From assembly GCA_963823495.1 (NCBI GenBank), contig CAWGLV010000001.1:2542001-2606000 (forward strand): a stretch of 64,000 bases of DNA, written 5' to 3'. Of this stretch, positions 1 through 8,297 are shown piece after piece. How positions within the stretch are numbered: the stretch's first letter is position 1; every line of letters begins with the position of its first letter. The position numbers and the translations under genes are program-made. The notes under the pieces are model-generated. The model was not told the DNA's origin. It did not search any database and worked only from the letters and a program-made list of their open reading frames with translations. This stretch comes from DATDAH01 sp963823495. GTDB lineage: Bacteria > Actinomycetota > Acidimicrobiia > Acidimicrobiales > DATDAH01.

Positions 1-318
1 CTCATCCTGACCACGCCCAACGCCTCGGGCCTGCTCAACGGCTTCGCCGCCTTGGCCGGCGCCGAGATCAACCACCCGGACCATGTGGTCCTGTTCAGCT
101 GGCGCACGTTGACCAACCTCATGTCCCGCCACGGCTGGGAGGCCGTCGAGGCCGCGACGTTCGTCCCTGCGGTGAAGGCCGCCCCGGGATCCGGCGTGGG
201 CCAGAAGGTCCTCGGCCTCGCCGGCCGCTTCGTCCTCTGGCTGGAACGCACCATCGGCCGGCTCTGGGCCCCCTTCGTCGCCGACGGCCTCATCGTCACC
301 GCGCGATCGACGAGATAG
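1..318 (+). CDS. Class I SAM-dependent methyltransferase, C-terminal part
   Basis: The gene is cut by the window start and only about 105 C-terminal residues are visible. The first residues, LILTTPNASG, match the strand following the SAM-binding core in Methyltransf_23-type enzymes, where a TPN or TPH signature is usual. Downstream comes a typical 'HPDHVVLFSWRTL..L...GW' segment in which the enzyme closes its substrate pocket. The catalytic SAM motif I is outside the window, so the substrate cannot be named. Its neighbours are glycan-assembly genes transcribed from the opposite strand, which suggests that a sugar or lipid-linked glycan is methylated, but that is inference only. Confidence 0.7.
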   Translation, partial: LILTTPNASGLLNGFAALAGAEINHPDHVVLFSWRTLTNLMSRHGWEAVEAATFVPAVKAAPGSGVGQKVLGLAGRFVLWLERTIGRLWAPFVADGLIVTARSTR

Positions 319-319
319 G

Positions 320-715
320 TCAGTCGTCAGGCGCTTCGTCCACGGGCGCCGTAGGGGTGCGGTCCGGGGGTGGGTCGGTCTTGTCGAGACGGGCCTTGAG
401 GAGGGCGATCTCCTCGGCCAGCGTGCGGGTGCGCTCCTCGTTGCGGGACAGCTCGAAGGAGAAGTGCACCACCATCAGGAACAGGAAGGCGATGGCGGCC
501 AGGAAGAACACCGCCGGCTCGTAGGCGACGCCCACGGCGTCGGCGACGGGCACCAGGACGTCGGGGAACAGGGCGAACAGGCCGAGGAAGAGACCCACGC
601 TCACCCAGAGCAGGGCGTACTTGCCCTGCAGCTTCCGGCGCCGCACCAGGCGCAGGATGAACAGCAGCGAGAAGGCCACGACGGCCATGACCAGGAGTTG
701 GGCCCGCGTGCTCAC
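320..715 (-). CDS. DUF2304 family small membrane protein
   Basis: This 131-residue protein starts at GTG and overlaps the stop of the upstream glycosyltransferase by four bases (GTGA), so the two are translationally coupled. It has three hydrophobic segments (about residues 5-22, 35-55 and 65-85), then a charged, probably coiled C-terminal tail with the sequence SRNEERTRTLAEEIALLKARL. This is the pattern of DUF2304 proteins, which typically sit beside DPM1-like GT2 enzymes. A role as membrane partner or flippase-like accessory for lipid-phosphate sugar synthesis is inferred from the pairing, not demonstrated. Confidence 0.8.
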   Translation of the reverse strand: MSTRAQLLVMAVVAFSLLFILRLVRRRKLQGKYALLWVSVGLFLGLFALFPDVLVPVADAVGVAYEPAVFFLAAIAFLFLMVVHFSFELSRNEERTRTLAEEIALLKARLDKTDPPPDRTPTAPVDEAPDD

Positions 716-1455
716 GCTCGGGCCTCCCGGACCACGGCCCGCCGGGGGGCCGAGGCCACCAGCACGACCAGCAGCCGCAGGTAGTGGTAGACGAGGCGCA
801 GGCGACGGTTGGAGGGCTCCCCGGCCTCGCGGTCGCTCATGTGCACGGGGACCTCGGTGACCCGGAAGCCCTCGGCGCAGGCCAGCAGCAACGCCTCCAC
901 GGACTCCATGTACTCCGCCGGATAGGTGCGGGCGAAGAACTCCAGCACCTCCCGGTTGAAGCCGCGGAAGCCGGAGCTGGTGTCGGAGAACTGCTGACCG
1001 GACAGCGTCTTGATCGTGAAGCGGAGCACGCCCATGGCCCGGGCCCGGACCCGACTCACGGTGTAGGAGGTCGACTCCCCGGCGAAGCGGCTGCCGACGA
1101 CCATGTCGGCGCCGTCGTCGAGGGCCGCCAGCAGGGTGGCGATCTCGTCGGGGTCGTGCTGGCCGTCCCCGTCGAACTGGACCGCTCGCGAGTAGCCGTT
1201 GCGCACGGCGTAGAGGAACCCGGTACGCAACGCCCCGCCGATCCCCAGGTTGTAGGGCAGGGAGAGGACCGCGACCCCCTCGGCGGCGGCCACCGCCGCC
1301 GTGCGGTCGGTGGAACCGTCGTCGACGACGATCACGTCGAGGCCGGCCCGGCGACCCAGTTCGCGGATCACGGCGGGCAGGGCCTCCTCCTCGTTGAACG
1401 CGGGGATGATCACCAGGGTCGGGGTCGCGCCCGGGCTCGCCTCCGACTCGCTCAT
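712..1455 (-). CDS. Glycosyltransferase family 2, polyprenyl-phosphate sugar synthase type
   Basis: This 247-residue GT-A enzyme has the nucleotide-binding DDGS at residues 45-48 and the metal-binding DGDGQHDP at 95-102. It resembles dolichol-phosphate mannose synthase (DPM1) enzymes, which transfer a sugar from an NDP donor to polyprenyl phosphate at the cytoplasmic face of the membrane. The product would be the donor for GT-C enzymes such as the four GT39-like proteins nearby. The ATG start is supported by a TAGGAT box nine bases upstream (1465-1470), consistent with leaderless transcription divergent from the SGNH lipoprotein. The donor sugar cannot be read from the sequence. Confidence 0.88.
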   Translation of the reverse strand: MSESEASPGATPTLVIIPAFNEEEALPAVIRELGRRAGLDVIVVDDGSTDRTAAVAAAEGVAVLSLPYNLGIGGALRTGFLYAVRNGYSRAVQFDGDGQHDPDEIATLLAALDDGADMVVGSRFAGESTSYTVSRVRARAMGVLRFTIKTLSGQQFSDTSSGFRGFNREVLEFFARTYPAEYMESVEALLLACAEGFRVTEVPVHMSDREAGEPSNRRLRLVYHYLRLLVVLVASAPRRAVVREARA

Positions 1456-1464
1456 CGCGCCCGG

Positions 1465-1470
1465 ATCCTA
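1465..1470 (-). promoter_or_regulatory. -10 box of the GT2/DUF2304 operon
   Basis: TAGGAT on the minus strand ends nine bases before the ATG at 1455, so the transcript would begin at or next to the start codon. It faces the divergent box at 1519-1524. Confidence 0.5.
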
Positions 1471-1518
1471 GGCCCTGGGGCCCTCGGCGGCCGCGGTCGA
1501 AGAGCCGCGGCCAACCAC

Positions 1519-1524
1519 TACGCT
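1519..1524 (+). promoter_or_regulatory. -10 box of the first SGNH lipoprotein gene
   Basis: TACGCT lies seven bases before the ATG at 1532. There is no Shine-Dalgarno sequence between them, which fits a leaderless mRNA. Confidence 0.5.
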
Positions 1525-1531
1525 CCCCGCG

Positions 1532-2398
1532 ATGCCCGTTGGTGCTCGACGCCTTGTCGCGCTCGTGCTGGCGCTGGCCGCGGTCGCCGCCGGCTGCGCC
1601 GGCAGCGGTACGGACCAGGCTCGGGGGAGGGCCGGGGCGACCACGACCGCGACGGTCCCGGTCACCACCACCAGCGTCCCGCCCGGCGGACGCCAGCCCA
1701 CGCCGGAGGACCCGTTGCGCGTCACCTTCGCCGGTGACTCGGTGATGGCGGAGTTCGCCCCGGCCCTGATCGATGCCCTCGAGAGCGGCGGCCCGGCCGT
1801 CGGCCGCTTCGTGCTCTCGCCGTCGATCGCCCGGGACGGGTCCACCACCCTGATCTGGCAACAGGAGATGGCCGACCACGACCCGGATCTGATCGTCCAG
1901 CTGGTGGGCTTCTGGGAGGACCAGGTGGTGGGGGAGACCGCCAGCAGCCAGCCGGGCTGGGCAGGGCGCTATCGCGCCCGGGTCGTGGAACCCTTCCTCG
2001 ATCTGATCACCGCCGAGGGGGCCAAGGTGCTCTGGATCGGCATGGCCGCCGTCGGCGAGCCCGCGGTCACCGAACGCCTCGCCCGCCTCAACTCCGTCTA
2101 TGCCCAGGTGGCCGAGGCCCGGGACGACATGGACTACCTGGCGGCCGGCGACTACCTCTCCGGGCCGGACGGGGGCTACGCCGAGATCGTGACCTCCCCG
2201 ACGAGCGGGCAACCGGTGCGCCTGCGCCGGATCGACGGCCTCCACCTCTGCCCGGAGGGGGTGACCGCCCTCGGCGCCCCCGTGCTCGACCACGTCGCCG
2301 AGCAGTGGAACGTGACCGGGGCCTTCGGCTGGCAGGACGGCCCCTGGCGCCTCCCGCCCCTCCTGCACGCCCCCGAGGAGTGCCCCGCTCCCGCCTGA
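1532..2398 (+). CDS. SGNH/GDSL-like hydrolase lipoprotein (copy 1)
   Basis: This 288-residue protein is exported. Residues 1-22 form a lipoprotein signal peptide ending in AAGC, with Cys22 the predicted lipidated residue, followed by a Thr/Pro/Gly-rich linker. The mature domain has the SGNH block I 'FAGDSVMAEF' with the nucleophile Ser70, and the block V 'DGLHLCPEG' near residue 235, which supplies Asp and His. The Gly and Asn blocks are less clear. SGNH enzymes hydrolyse or transfer acyl esters, often acetyl groups on glycans. A paralogue with the same layout lies at 6952-7797. The leaderless box fixes the ATG start. Confidence 0.8.
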   Translation: MPVGARRLVALVLALAAVAAGCAGSGTDQARGRAGATTTATVPVTTTSVPPGGRQPTPEDPLRVTFAGDSVMAEFAPALIDALESGGPAVGRFVLSPSIARDGSTTLIWQQEMADHDPDLIVQLVGFWEDQVVGETASSQPGWAGRYRARVVEPFLDLITAEGAKVLWIGMAAVGEPAVTERLARLNSVYAQVAEARDDMDYLAAGDYLSGPDGGYAEIVTSPTSGQPVRLRRIDGLHLCPEGVTALGAPVLDHVAEQWNVTGAFGWQDGPWRLPPLLHAPEECPAPA

Positions 2399-2409
2399 GC
2401 CGTGGCCCC

Positions 2410-2415
2410 TAGACT
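2410..2415 (+). promoter_or_regulatory. -10 box before first GT39-like gene
   Basis: TAGACT lies ten bases before the ATG at 2426 and twelve bases after the SGNH stop codon. It favours ATG 2426 over the in-frame GTG at 2402, which would place the box inside the coding region. Confidence 0.4.
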
Positions 2416-2425
2416 CCCCGACGAC

Positions 2426-3766
2426 ATGCGGAGCCGTCTCCGCGGGTTCCCGGCCCGCCTCCTCCTGCTCGTCGCGCTCGCGTTGGCCATCCGCTGGATC
2501 GCCGTGTTCGCCCACTACGGCGACCTGCCCCTCGAGCTGGACGACAACTACGCCTACCACTCCCAGGCGCAGCTCCTCCTCGACCACGGGGGGTTCTACG
2601 AGCCCTTCGTGTGGCGGGACTCGGTCGAGGCGGGCGGGCCCGAAGTGCTCGAGCCCTCCGCCGGCCACCCGCCGGGCTACGTCCTCTACCTCGCCGCCTA
2701 TGGCCTGCTGGGGCTGGACAGCCCGCTCTCCAACCGCCTGGCCAGCGGCATCGCCGGAGCCGCCGCCGTGGCCCTCGTCGGCATCGCCGCCCGCCGGGTG
2801 GGACGGTGGGCCCGGCTGAGTGACCGGGCCGCCGACAGCGCCGGCCTGGTGGCGGCCTTCCTGGCCGCCGTCTACCCGAACCTCTGGATCAACGACGGCC
2901 TGATCCTGTCCGAGTCCCTCTACGCGGGCCTGATGGCCGTGGTCATCCTCGCCGCCTACCAGTTCTGGCGAACGCCTTCCCTGAAGACGTCGGCCCTCCT
3001 GGGGATCTCGGTCGGCGTGGCCACCCTCACCCGCAGTGAGGGACTGCTGCTCCTGCCCGGCCTGGTGCTGCCACTGGCCGTGATGGCCCGGGACCGCACC
3101 TGGGCCCAGCGGGCCGGCCTGGCGGTGACCACGGGCCTGGTGGCCCTGGCCCTCCTGGCGCCCTGGATGGTCCGCAACGCCGTGACCTTCGCGGAGCCGT
3201 CGCCCCCGTACCTGGCCACGGGCAGCGGTCGGGTGCTGGCCTTCGGCAACTGCGAGGAGACCTACTCCGGGCGGTTCCTGGGCTACTGGAACATCGACTG
3301 CGCCCCGAGCGAGTTCTCCGGTGACGAGTCCCAGATCGACACCATCCACCGGGAGAAGGCCACCGCCTACATGGAGGACCACCTGGGTGAGCTGCCCAAG
3401 GTCGCCCTGGCCCGCGTCGGGCGCATGTGGCACCTCTACCGGGTGGACCAGGGGGTGGAGTTCGACCGCTTCTACGAGCGGCGGGTGGAGTCCCATGCCC
3501 GCTTCGGCCTCTTCCAGTACTACGTCATGGTCCCCGTCGCCGCGGCCGGCGGCGTGCTGCTGTGGCGACGCAAGGTGACGATCATCCCGCTCGTCGCCCC
3601 CTTCGTCCTGGTCACGTTCACGGCGGCCAGCACCTTCGGGATCACCCGATACCGCGTGCCCTCGGAGGTGGCCCTCTGCATCCTGGCCGGCCTCGGGGTG
3701 GCCTGGGTCACCGGCCGGACCCGGGACCCGGAGTCCGAGACCGCCGCCGATCCCGTCCCGGCGTGA
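2426..3766 (+). CDS. GT39/ArnT-like membrane glycosyltransferase (1)
   Basis: This 446-residue polytopic protein has roughly ten hydrophobic segments. The first luminal loop carries the acidic pair in 'LELDDNYAYHSQA' (about 37-48), followed by 'HPPGYVLYLAAY' (81-92), the arrangement of GT-C enzymes of the PMT/ArnT superfamily, which use polyprenyl-phosphate sugars outside the membrane. A 'YPNLWINDGLILSESL' motif is shared with two paralogues in the window. The start is ATG 2426; GTG 2402 is the alternative. The gene overlaps the next by four bases (GTGA). Acceptor and donor are unknown. Confidence 0.8.
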   Translation: MRSRLRGFPARLLLLVALALAIRWIAVFAHYGDLPLELDDNYAYHSQAQLLLDHGGFYEPFVWRDSVEAGGPEVLEPSAGHPPGYVLYLAAYGLLGLDSPLSNRLASGIAGAAAVALVGIAARRVGRWARLSDRAADSAGLVAAFLAAVYPNLWINDGLILSESLYAGLMAVVILAAYQFWRTPSLKTSALLGISVGVATLTRSEGLLLLPGLVLPLAVMARDRTWAQRAGLAVTTGLVALALLAPWMVRNAVTFAEPSPPYLATGSGRVLAFGNCEETYSGRFLGYWNIDCAPSEFSGDESQIDTIHREKATAYMEDHLGELPKVALARVGRMWHLYRVDQGVEFDRFYERRVESHARFGLFQYYVMVPVAAAGGVLLWRRKVTIIPLVAPFVLVTFTAASTFGITRYRVPSEVALCILAGLGVAWVTGRTRDPESETAADPVPA

Positions 3767-5172
3767 CGAACAAGCGATTCCTGGTCATCGTCCTGGCCAT
3801 CGCCCTGGCCGGTCTCGCCCTGCGCTGGTTCTGGATCCTGGAGATGCGACCCGAGTGCGGCGACCCCGCCGAGGACGGCCCACCCGGTTGCCTGGCCATC
3901 ACCGGCGGGGCCAACGTGGTGAACGACCCCCGGTATCTCCACGAGGTGGGCAACCTCCTGGCCGACGGGAAGCCCTTCATCGACCCGTTCACCTACGCCG
4001 GCACCGGGGAGGAGCGGCCCAGCGCCCACAAGATGCCGCTGTTCCCCGTCTATCTCGGCGCCGTCTCGCTCCTGGGTGGGGAGGGCGTCGACACCCATCG
4101 CCTGGCCGCCGCCCTCCTCGGGGCGGCGACCGTCGTGGTCCTGGGCCTCATCGGACGTCATCTGCTCGGATGGCGGGCGGGCCTGATCGCCGCGGCCATC
4201 GGTGCCCTCTACCCGAACCTCTGGATCAACGACTTCCTCCTCCAGGTGGAGAGCCTGGCCGCCCTGCTCATCGCCCTGACCATCTACGCGGGCTACCGAT
4301 ACCACGATCGGCCGGTGCCGGGTCGGGTCCTGGTCCTCGGCGCCCTGATCGCGCTGGCGGCCCTCACCCGGGCCGAGTCCCTCCTGCTCTACGCCTTCGT
4401 CGCCCTGCCCCTGATCCTCGGCGCCGTGCGGACCTGGAAGGAGCGGCTGGCCCACGTGGCCGTGGCCGGAGCGGCCGCGATCGTGCTCATCGGGCCGTGG
4501 GTGGGATGGAACCTGACCCGCTTCGAGGATCCGGTGACCCTGTCCACGGCGCCGGGCCCGGTTCTGGACACCGCCAGCTGTGACGCCACCTACTACGGCG
4601 ACCAGATGGGCTACTACGCGTCCTGCTTCCGCATCGAGGACTATGCGGCCGAAGAGGGGCTCACGGTGGCCGACGCCGAGTCACAGCTACGCGCGCTCGA
4701 CGAGTCCCAGCGGGCCGCGGTGGCGGGGGAGCGGGCCCAGACCTACATCCGGGATCACCTCGACCGCCTCCCAGTGGTCATGGCCGCCCGGGTCGGCCGC
4801 CTCTGGGAGCTCTTCCGGCCGGCCCAGAACGTCCGCTTCAACTGGCAGCTCGAGGCCCGGGGGGAGCGCACGTCGCAGCTGGCCCTGGTGGCCTACTACG
4901 CCCTCGTCCCGTTCGCGGTCGGCGGCGTGGTCGTGCTCCGCCGCCGGGGCCAACCGATCAGCCCGCTGGTGGGCATGGCGATCATGATCACGGTGACCGC
5001 CGCGTGGACATTCGGCACGACCCGGTACCGCATCCCGGCCGACGTGGCCCTCGTCGTGGCCGCCGCGGTCGGGCTCGAGGGGCTGCTCCGCCGGCGGTGG
5101 CCAGTGGTCGATCCCGTGCCCGCACCCGAGACCGAGACCGCTGAGGACGAGCCCGTGGAGGCATCGACGTGA
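3763..5172 (+). CDS. GT39/ArnT-like membrane glycosyltransferase (2)
   Basis: This 469-residue polytopic GT-C protein starts at a GTG that overlaps the previous stop by four bases. The N-terminal helix is followed by a long loop with 'NDPRYLHEVGNLLADG' and 'HKMPLFPVYLGA', the equivalent of the catalytic loop in PMT-type enzymes. The shared 'YPNLWINDFLLQVESL' motif marks it as a paralogue of its neighbour. The C-terminus is acidic and soluble (TETAEDEPVEAST). Two adjacent paralogues in one transcription unit suggest successive sugar additions to one acceptor; this is inference. Confidence 0.8.
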   Translation: MTNKRFLVIVLAIALAGLALRWFWILEMRPECGDPAEDGPPGCLAITGGANVVNDPRYLHEVGNLLADGKPFIDPFTYAGTGEERPSAHKMPLFPVYLGAVSLLGGEGVDTHRLAAALLGAATVVVLGLIGRHLLGWRAGLIAAAIGALYPNLWINDFLLQVESLAALLIALTIYAGYRYHDRPVPGRVLVLGALIALAALTRAESLLLYAFVALPLILGAVRTWKERLAHVAVAGAAAIVLIGPWVGWNLTRFEDPVTLSTAPGPVLDTASCDATYYGDQMGYYASCFRIEDYAAEEGLTVADAESQLRALDESQRAAVAGERAQTYIRDHLDRLPVVMAARVGRLWELFRPAQNVRFNWQLEARGERTSQLALVAYYALVPFAVGGVVVLRRRGQPISPLVGMAIMITVTAAWTFGTTRYRIPADVALVVAAAVGLEGLLRRRWPVVDPVPAPETETAEDEPVEAST

Positions 5173-6104
5173 GCACCGACGAGCGCACCGACAACGAGCT
5201 GAACACCGAGCTGCTGGACGCCGAGTTGCCCGATCGCCGCTTCGTGGACGCCGAGTACCTGCGATGGCTGTACGACCGCAACCCCGACGGCCCCGCCATC
5301 CAGGCCGCCGCCGACGAGGACGGCGTGCGGGTCGCCCACTACGCCCTCGTCCCGCAGACCTACCGCAATGCCGCCGGCCCGGCCCCGTTCCTCTTCTCCC
5401 TCAACGCGGTGACGCGCCGCGGCACCCAGCGCAAGGGCTACTGGTCCGAGCTGGGCCTCCGGAACTTCGCCGAGGCCACCGCACAGGGGCGCCAGATGGT
5501 CATCGGTGTCCCCAACGAGAAGTCGACCCCGGGAGCCGTCAAGTACCTGGACTACCGCTTCCTCGGACCCATGCCCGTGAAGGTCGCGGTGCCGACGGCA
5601 ACCGGTCGCGGCTGGGAGCACCACCTCGTGGACGAGACCTTCCTCCGCGGTCCCCGGTTCGCCGAGCTCGTCGCGGACCTGGACCAACACCAGGCGATCC
5701 ACTGGACCAACAGCTATGACCCCGAGCGCCTCCGCTGGCGGCTGGCCCGTCCCCACGGAGGCTACGCGGTGCACGCCGACCCCGACCTCGTGGTGGTCTC
5801 CACCCGGTCCGCCCTCGGCCCCGTGCCCATGGCGGTCATCCTCAAGCTCTTCCCCCGCGGCCCCCGCACGGTGGACGATGTGCTGTCGGCCCGCCGCGCG
5901 GTGGCCGCGGTCTGCAGGTATCACCGGGCCCCGGCCGCCGTCTATGCGGGGTTCAACGCCCTGGTGCGGGTGCGGGGCGTCCATCCACCCCACCGCCTGC
6001 GCCCGGCGCCCCTCAACCTCGTCGTGCACGGCTTCGGCGACCAGGTCCCCCAGGAGACGTTCCGGCTGGATACCTTCGAGTTCCTCGACCTCGACGCCTA
6101 CTGA
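5169..6104 (+). CDS. GNAT-like acyltransferase
   Basis: This 311-residue soluble protein starts at GTG with a four-base overlap with the preceding GT39 gene. The N-terminal part (FVDAEYLRWLYDRNPDGPAI, then a 'HYALVPQTYR' strand and 'RRGTQRKGYWSELGL') resembles the GNAT fold found in glycan-locus acyltransferases, where RGxG/A-like residues hold the acyl-CoA pyrophosphate. The second half (about 160-311) is not recognisable to me and may be a second degenerate GNAT domain. It probably acylates an amino-sugar or lipid-linked precursor, but the substrate is unknown. Confidence 0.55.
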   Translation: MSTDERTDNELNTELLDAELPDRRFVDAEYLRWLYDRNPDGPAIQAAADEDGVRVAHYALVPQTYRNAAGPAPFLFSLNAVTRRGTQRKGYWSELGLRNFAEATAQGRQMVIGVPNEKSTPGAVKYLDYRFLGPMPVKVAVPTATGRGWEHHLVDETFLRGPRFAELVADLDQHQAIHWTNSYDPERLRWRLARPHGGYAVHADPDLVVVSTRSALGPVPMAVILKLFPRGPRTVDDVLSARRAVAAVCRYHRAPAAVYAGFNALVRVRGVHPPHRLRPAPLNLVVHGFGDQVPQETFRLDTFEFLDLDAY

Positions 6105-6123
6105 CCGCGCCGTACCCGGAGCC

Positions 6124-6948
6124 ATGACCCCGCCCCTCACCTTCACCTTCGACGTGGAGGACCACCGCCCGGACCACCAGACCGAGCTGCGGCTCCTCGA
6201 CGCCACCCACCGGGTGTTGGACTTCTGTGCCGAGCGATCGATCGTCGGGACGGTGTTCGTGGTGGGGGAGGTCGTCGCGGACCACCCGAGCCTGATCCGG
6301 GAGATCGCGGCCCAGGGCCACGAGCTCGGTCTGCACGGTTGGTCCCACACCCCGGTCACCCAGCTGACCCCGGGGGACTTCCGGGAACAGACGGCCCGGG
6401 GCCGCGACCTGCTCAGTGAGGTCGCGGGGCAGGCGGTGGTGGGCTATCGGGCCCCCACCTTCTCGCTGGTGCCCGAGACCGTCTGGGCCACCGAGGCGCT
6501 GGTGGAGCTCGGCTTCACCTACTCCTCCAGCATCCTGCCCGGCTGGAACCCGCTGTTCGGGTTCCCCGGCTTGCCTCGCCGGCCCTTCACCTGGCCCTCG
6601 GGCCTGGCCGAGCTGCCGGCGCCCATCGTCAGGGTCGGCCCCTTGGCCCTCCCGGTGCTGGGCGGCACCTACCTGCGCGTCCTCCCTTGGCCGGTCGTGC
6701 GCGCCGGGCTGCAGGACGAGCGGCTGGGGCCCGTTCCCTTCACCTACTGCCATCCCTATGACGCCGATCCCGGTGAGCCCTATTGGGTTGTTCCCGGGAC
6801 CGGACGACTGCTCAGCCCCTTGCTCTGGTACGGGCGCAAGCGCATGCTCCGTCGCGTCGGCCGACTCATGGAGGCCGGCGTCGGCGCCCCGTTGCGGGAC
6901 CGGCTGGGCGAGGTCCCCGGTGACGTCCCCACCGTCCTCACCGCCTGA
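6124..6948 (+). CDS. Polysaccharide deacetylase family protein
   Basis: This 274-residue enzyme belongs to the NodB/CE4 superfamily. The N-terminal 'FTFDVEDHR' supplies the catalytic and metal-binding Asp, and 'GHELGLHGWSHTPV' (about 62-75) supplies the two metal-binding His of the HxxxH motif. The layout resembles the DUF3473-type deacetylases of exopolysaccharide loci. There is no signal peptide, so it would act on a lipid-linked precursor in the cytoplasm. The gene starts 19 bases after the GNAT gene and is the last of this plus-strand run. It converges on the second SGNH lipoprotein gene. Confidence 0.82.
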   Translation: MTPPLTFTFDVEDHRPDHQTELRLLDATHRVLDFCAERSIVGTVFVVGEVVADHPSLIREIAAQGHELGLHGWSHTPVTQLTPGDFREQTARGRDLLSEVAGQAVVGYRAPTFSLVPETVWATEALVELGFTYSSSILPGWNPLFGFPGLPRRPFTWPSGLAELPAPIVRVGPLALPVLGGTYLRVLPWPVVRAGLQDERLGPVPFTYCHPYDADPGEPYWVVPGTGRLLSPLLWYGRKRMLRRVGRLMEAGVGAPLRDRLGEVPGDVPTVLTA

Positions 6949-6951
6949 GCG

Positions 6952-7797
6952 TCACGCCCGGTAGCCGGGTGCGCAGCCACCGGGCTCCGGCTCCCGGCCA
7001 GCGGACCAGGCGTCGGCCCAGCCCGGCTCGGGGGTGAGGTCCAGCCGCTGGGCCACCTGGTCGAGCAGGCCTCGAGCCAGCAGGACCTGCCCCGTCGGAC
7101 ACAGGTGGATGCCATCGGCCCGGCGGACCTGGACGGGATCGCCGTCGGGTCCCGGCAGGGTCGCCGTGAAGCCCTCGGGGGCCACCCACGTGTCGGCATC
7201 CACGAAGTCGACCTCCGGCCGTTGCCCGGCGAGGGTCCGGAAGTCCGCTTCGAGGTCGGCCACGAACTCGGCCTCGTCGGCGTCGGAGATGACCGCCGGG
7301 CCGACCCACAGCACCCGAGCCCCCTGGGCGGTGACCAGGTCGACGAAGGGCTCCAGGACCTCGGCCGGGTAGCTCCCCGGCTCGAGGAGTCGGCCCGCGG
7401 CGAAGTCACCGAGGACCGTGAGGTACTCCCAGTGCCCCACCGACACGACGACCAGGTCGGGTCGGGTGCGATCCAGGGCGGCCTGCCAGACGGCGATGTC
7501 GGGCTCGTCGCGAGGCAGGTGCGGGCCGAGCGTGAAGTCGGCGCGGGCCCCGCCGGTGGCCTCGAGGGCGAAGACCAAGGGGCCGGCGGCCTCCGCCAGC
7601 ACCGAGTCTCCGGCGATCAGGACCCGGGCGAGGCCGTCGTCGTCGGGAGAGGAGTTGCCGGCCGGTGTGCCGGTCGTCGCCGGTGCCGTCCGGGACGACC
7701 CGGCCGCGTCCGGGGCCCCGTCGCCGCCGCAGGCGACCGCCGAGAGGGCGACCAGGAGACCGACCACCACCCACGTCGGGGGGCCGGGACGACCCAA
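6952..7797 (-). CDS. SGNH/GDSL-like hydrolase lipoprotein (copy 2)
   Basis: This 281-residue paralogue of the protein at 1532-2398 has a lipoprotein signal ending LSAVAC, with Cys23 lipidated. Block I 'IAGDSVLAEAAG' contains Ser65, and 'RADGIHLCPTGQ' provides block V. Both copies also share the segment 'D(L/P)VVSVGHWEY / D(P)LIVQLVGFWED' before the middle of the domain. The start is TTG, one base after the stop of the upstream small lipoprotein gene, so the two are probably co-transcribed. It may remove or transfer acyl groups on surface glycan. Confidence 0.78.
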   Translation of the reverse strand: MGRPGPPTWVVVGLLVALSAVACGGDGAPDAAGSSRTAPATTGTPAGNSSPDDDGLARVLIAGDSVLAEAAGPLVFALEATGGARADFTLGPHLPRDEPDIAVWQAALDRTRPDLVVVSVGHWEYLTVLGDFAAGRLLEPGSYPAEVLEPFVDLVTAQGARVLWVGPAVISDADEAEFVADLEADFRTLAGQRPEVDFVDADTWVAPEGFTATLPGPDGDPVQVRRADGIHLCPTGQVLLARGLLDQVAQRLDLTPEPGWADAWSAGREPEPGGCAPGYRA

Positions 7798-7798
7798 C

Positions 7799-8182
7799 TC
7801 AGGCGTCGGTGGTGGTGCCGCCCGCGGCGTCGGCCACCGTGGCGACCACAGCCGGGTCGGCCAGCTCGACGGTCCAGTTCTCGCCGTAGGCCACGGCGGC
7901 GGGGGTCGCGCCCACGAAGTCGGTGAACAGGCCGTCGTCGTACCAGATGGTCAAGATGGCCTGGCCGCCCTCGATGGTGCACTGGCTCAGCTCCCGCACC
8001 TCGTCCACCAGACCCTCGTACTCCAGTGTGCAGTCGATGCCGTCGGCCGCGAGGGCCGCGTTCAGGTCGGCCACCGTCTCATAGGACGAGAGGTCCTCCA
8101 CCGCCACCTGGGTGCCCTCCGAGGAGGCCCCGGTGTCCGCAGACCCACCGTCGTCGTCACCGCCACACGACGTCAGCGCCAA
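7799..8182 (-). CDS. Small putative lipoprotein, signal peptide frame-disrupted
   Basis: The readable mature part is about 120 residues, beginning LTSCGGDDDGG and rich in acidic residues, with two further Cys (in DCTLEY and SQCTIE) that could form a disulfide. From TTG 8182 only LALTSC precedes the lipobox, which is too short for a signal peptide. A GTG at 8229 with a box CAGAAT six bases upstream begins a frame reading VKATLATLATP. That frame enters this one if the 5-base C run on the minus strand (8197-8201) is changed by +1 or -2. So the gene looks frameshifted or variable. Function unknown. Confidence 0.6.
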   Translation of the reverse strand: MALTSCGGDDDGGSADTGASSEGTQVAVEDLSSYETVADLNAALAADGIDCTLEYEGLVDEVRELSQCTIEGGQAILTIWYDDGLFTDFVGATPAAVAYGENWTVELADPAVVATVADAAGGTTTDA

Positions 8183-8190
8183 GACGACGA

Positions 8191-8224
8191 TTGCCAGGGG
8201 GTTGCCAGGGTTGCCAGCGTTGCC
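8191..8224 (-). repeat. Imperfect 9-bp tandem repeat in a signal-peptide region
   Basis: On the plus strand the tract reads TTGCCAGGGGG, TTGCCAGGG, TTGCCAGCG, TTGCC. In the coding direction each 9-bp unit encodes Leu-Ala-Thr. The first plus-strand unit is two bases longer than the others, which breaks the reading frame between the GTG at 8229 and the lipoprotein body. Confidence 0.75.
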
Positions 8225-8235
8225 TTCACGCCGCG

Positions 8236-8241
8236 ATTCTG
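8236..8241 (-). promoter_or_regulatory. -10 box of the small lipoprotein gene
   Basis: CAGAAT on the minus strand lies six bases before GTG 8229. This supports GTG 8229 as the original start of the disrupted lipoprotein gene. Confidence 0.4.
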
Positions 8242-8297
8242 GCGGGGTACGGGGCCATCGGCCAAACCCTTCGCCGGGTTCTGACCGACGAGTGGCC

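Noticed and set aside
320..3496. A 1058-codon open frame on the minus strand.
   Set aside because: Only its last 131 codons (DUF2304) are a protein. The rest lies opposite GT2, SGNH and GT39 genes, has shadow composition and no domains.
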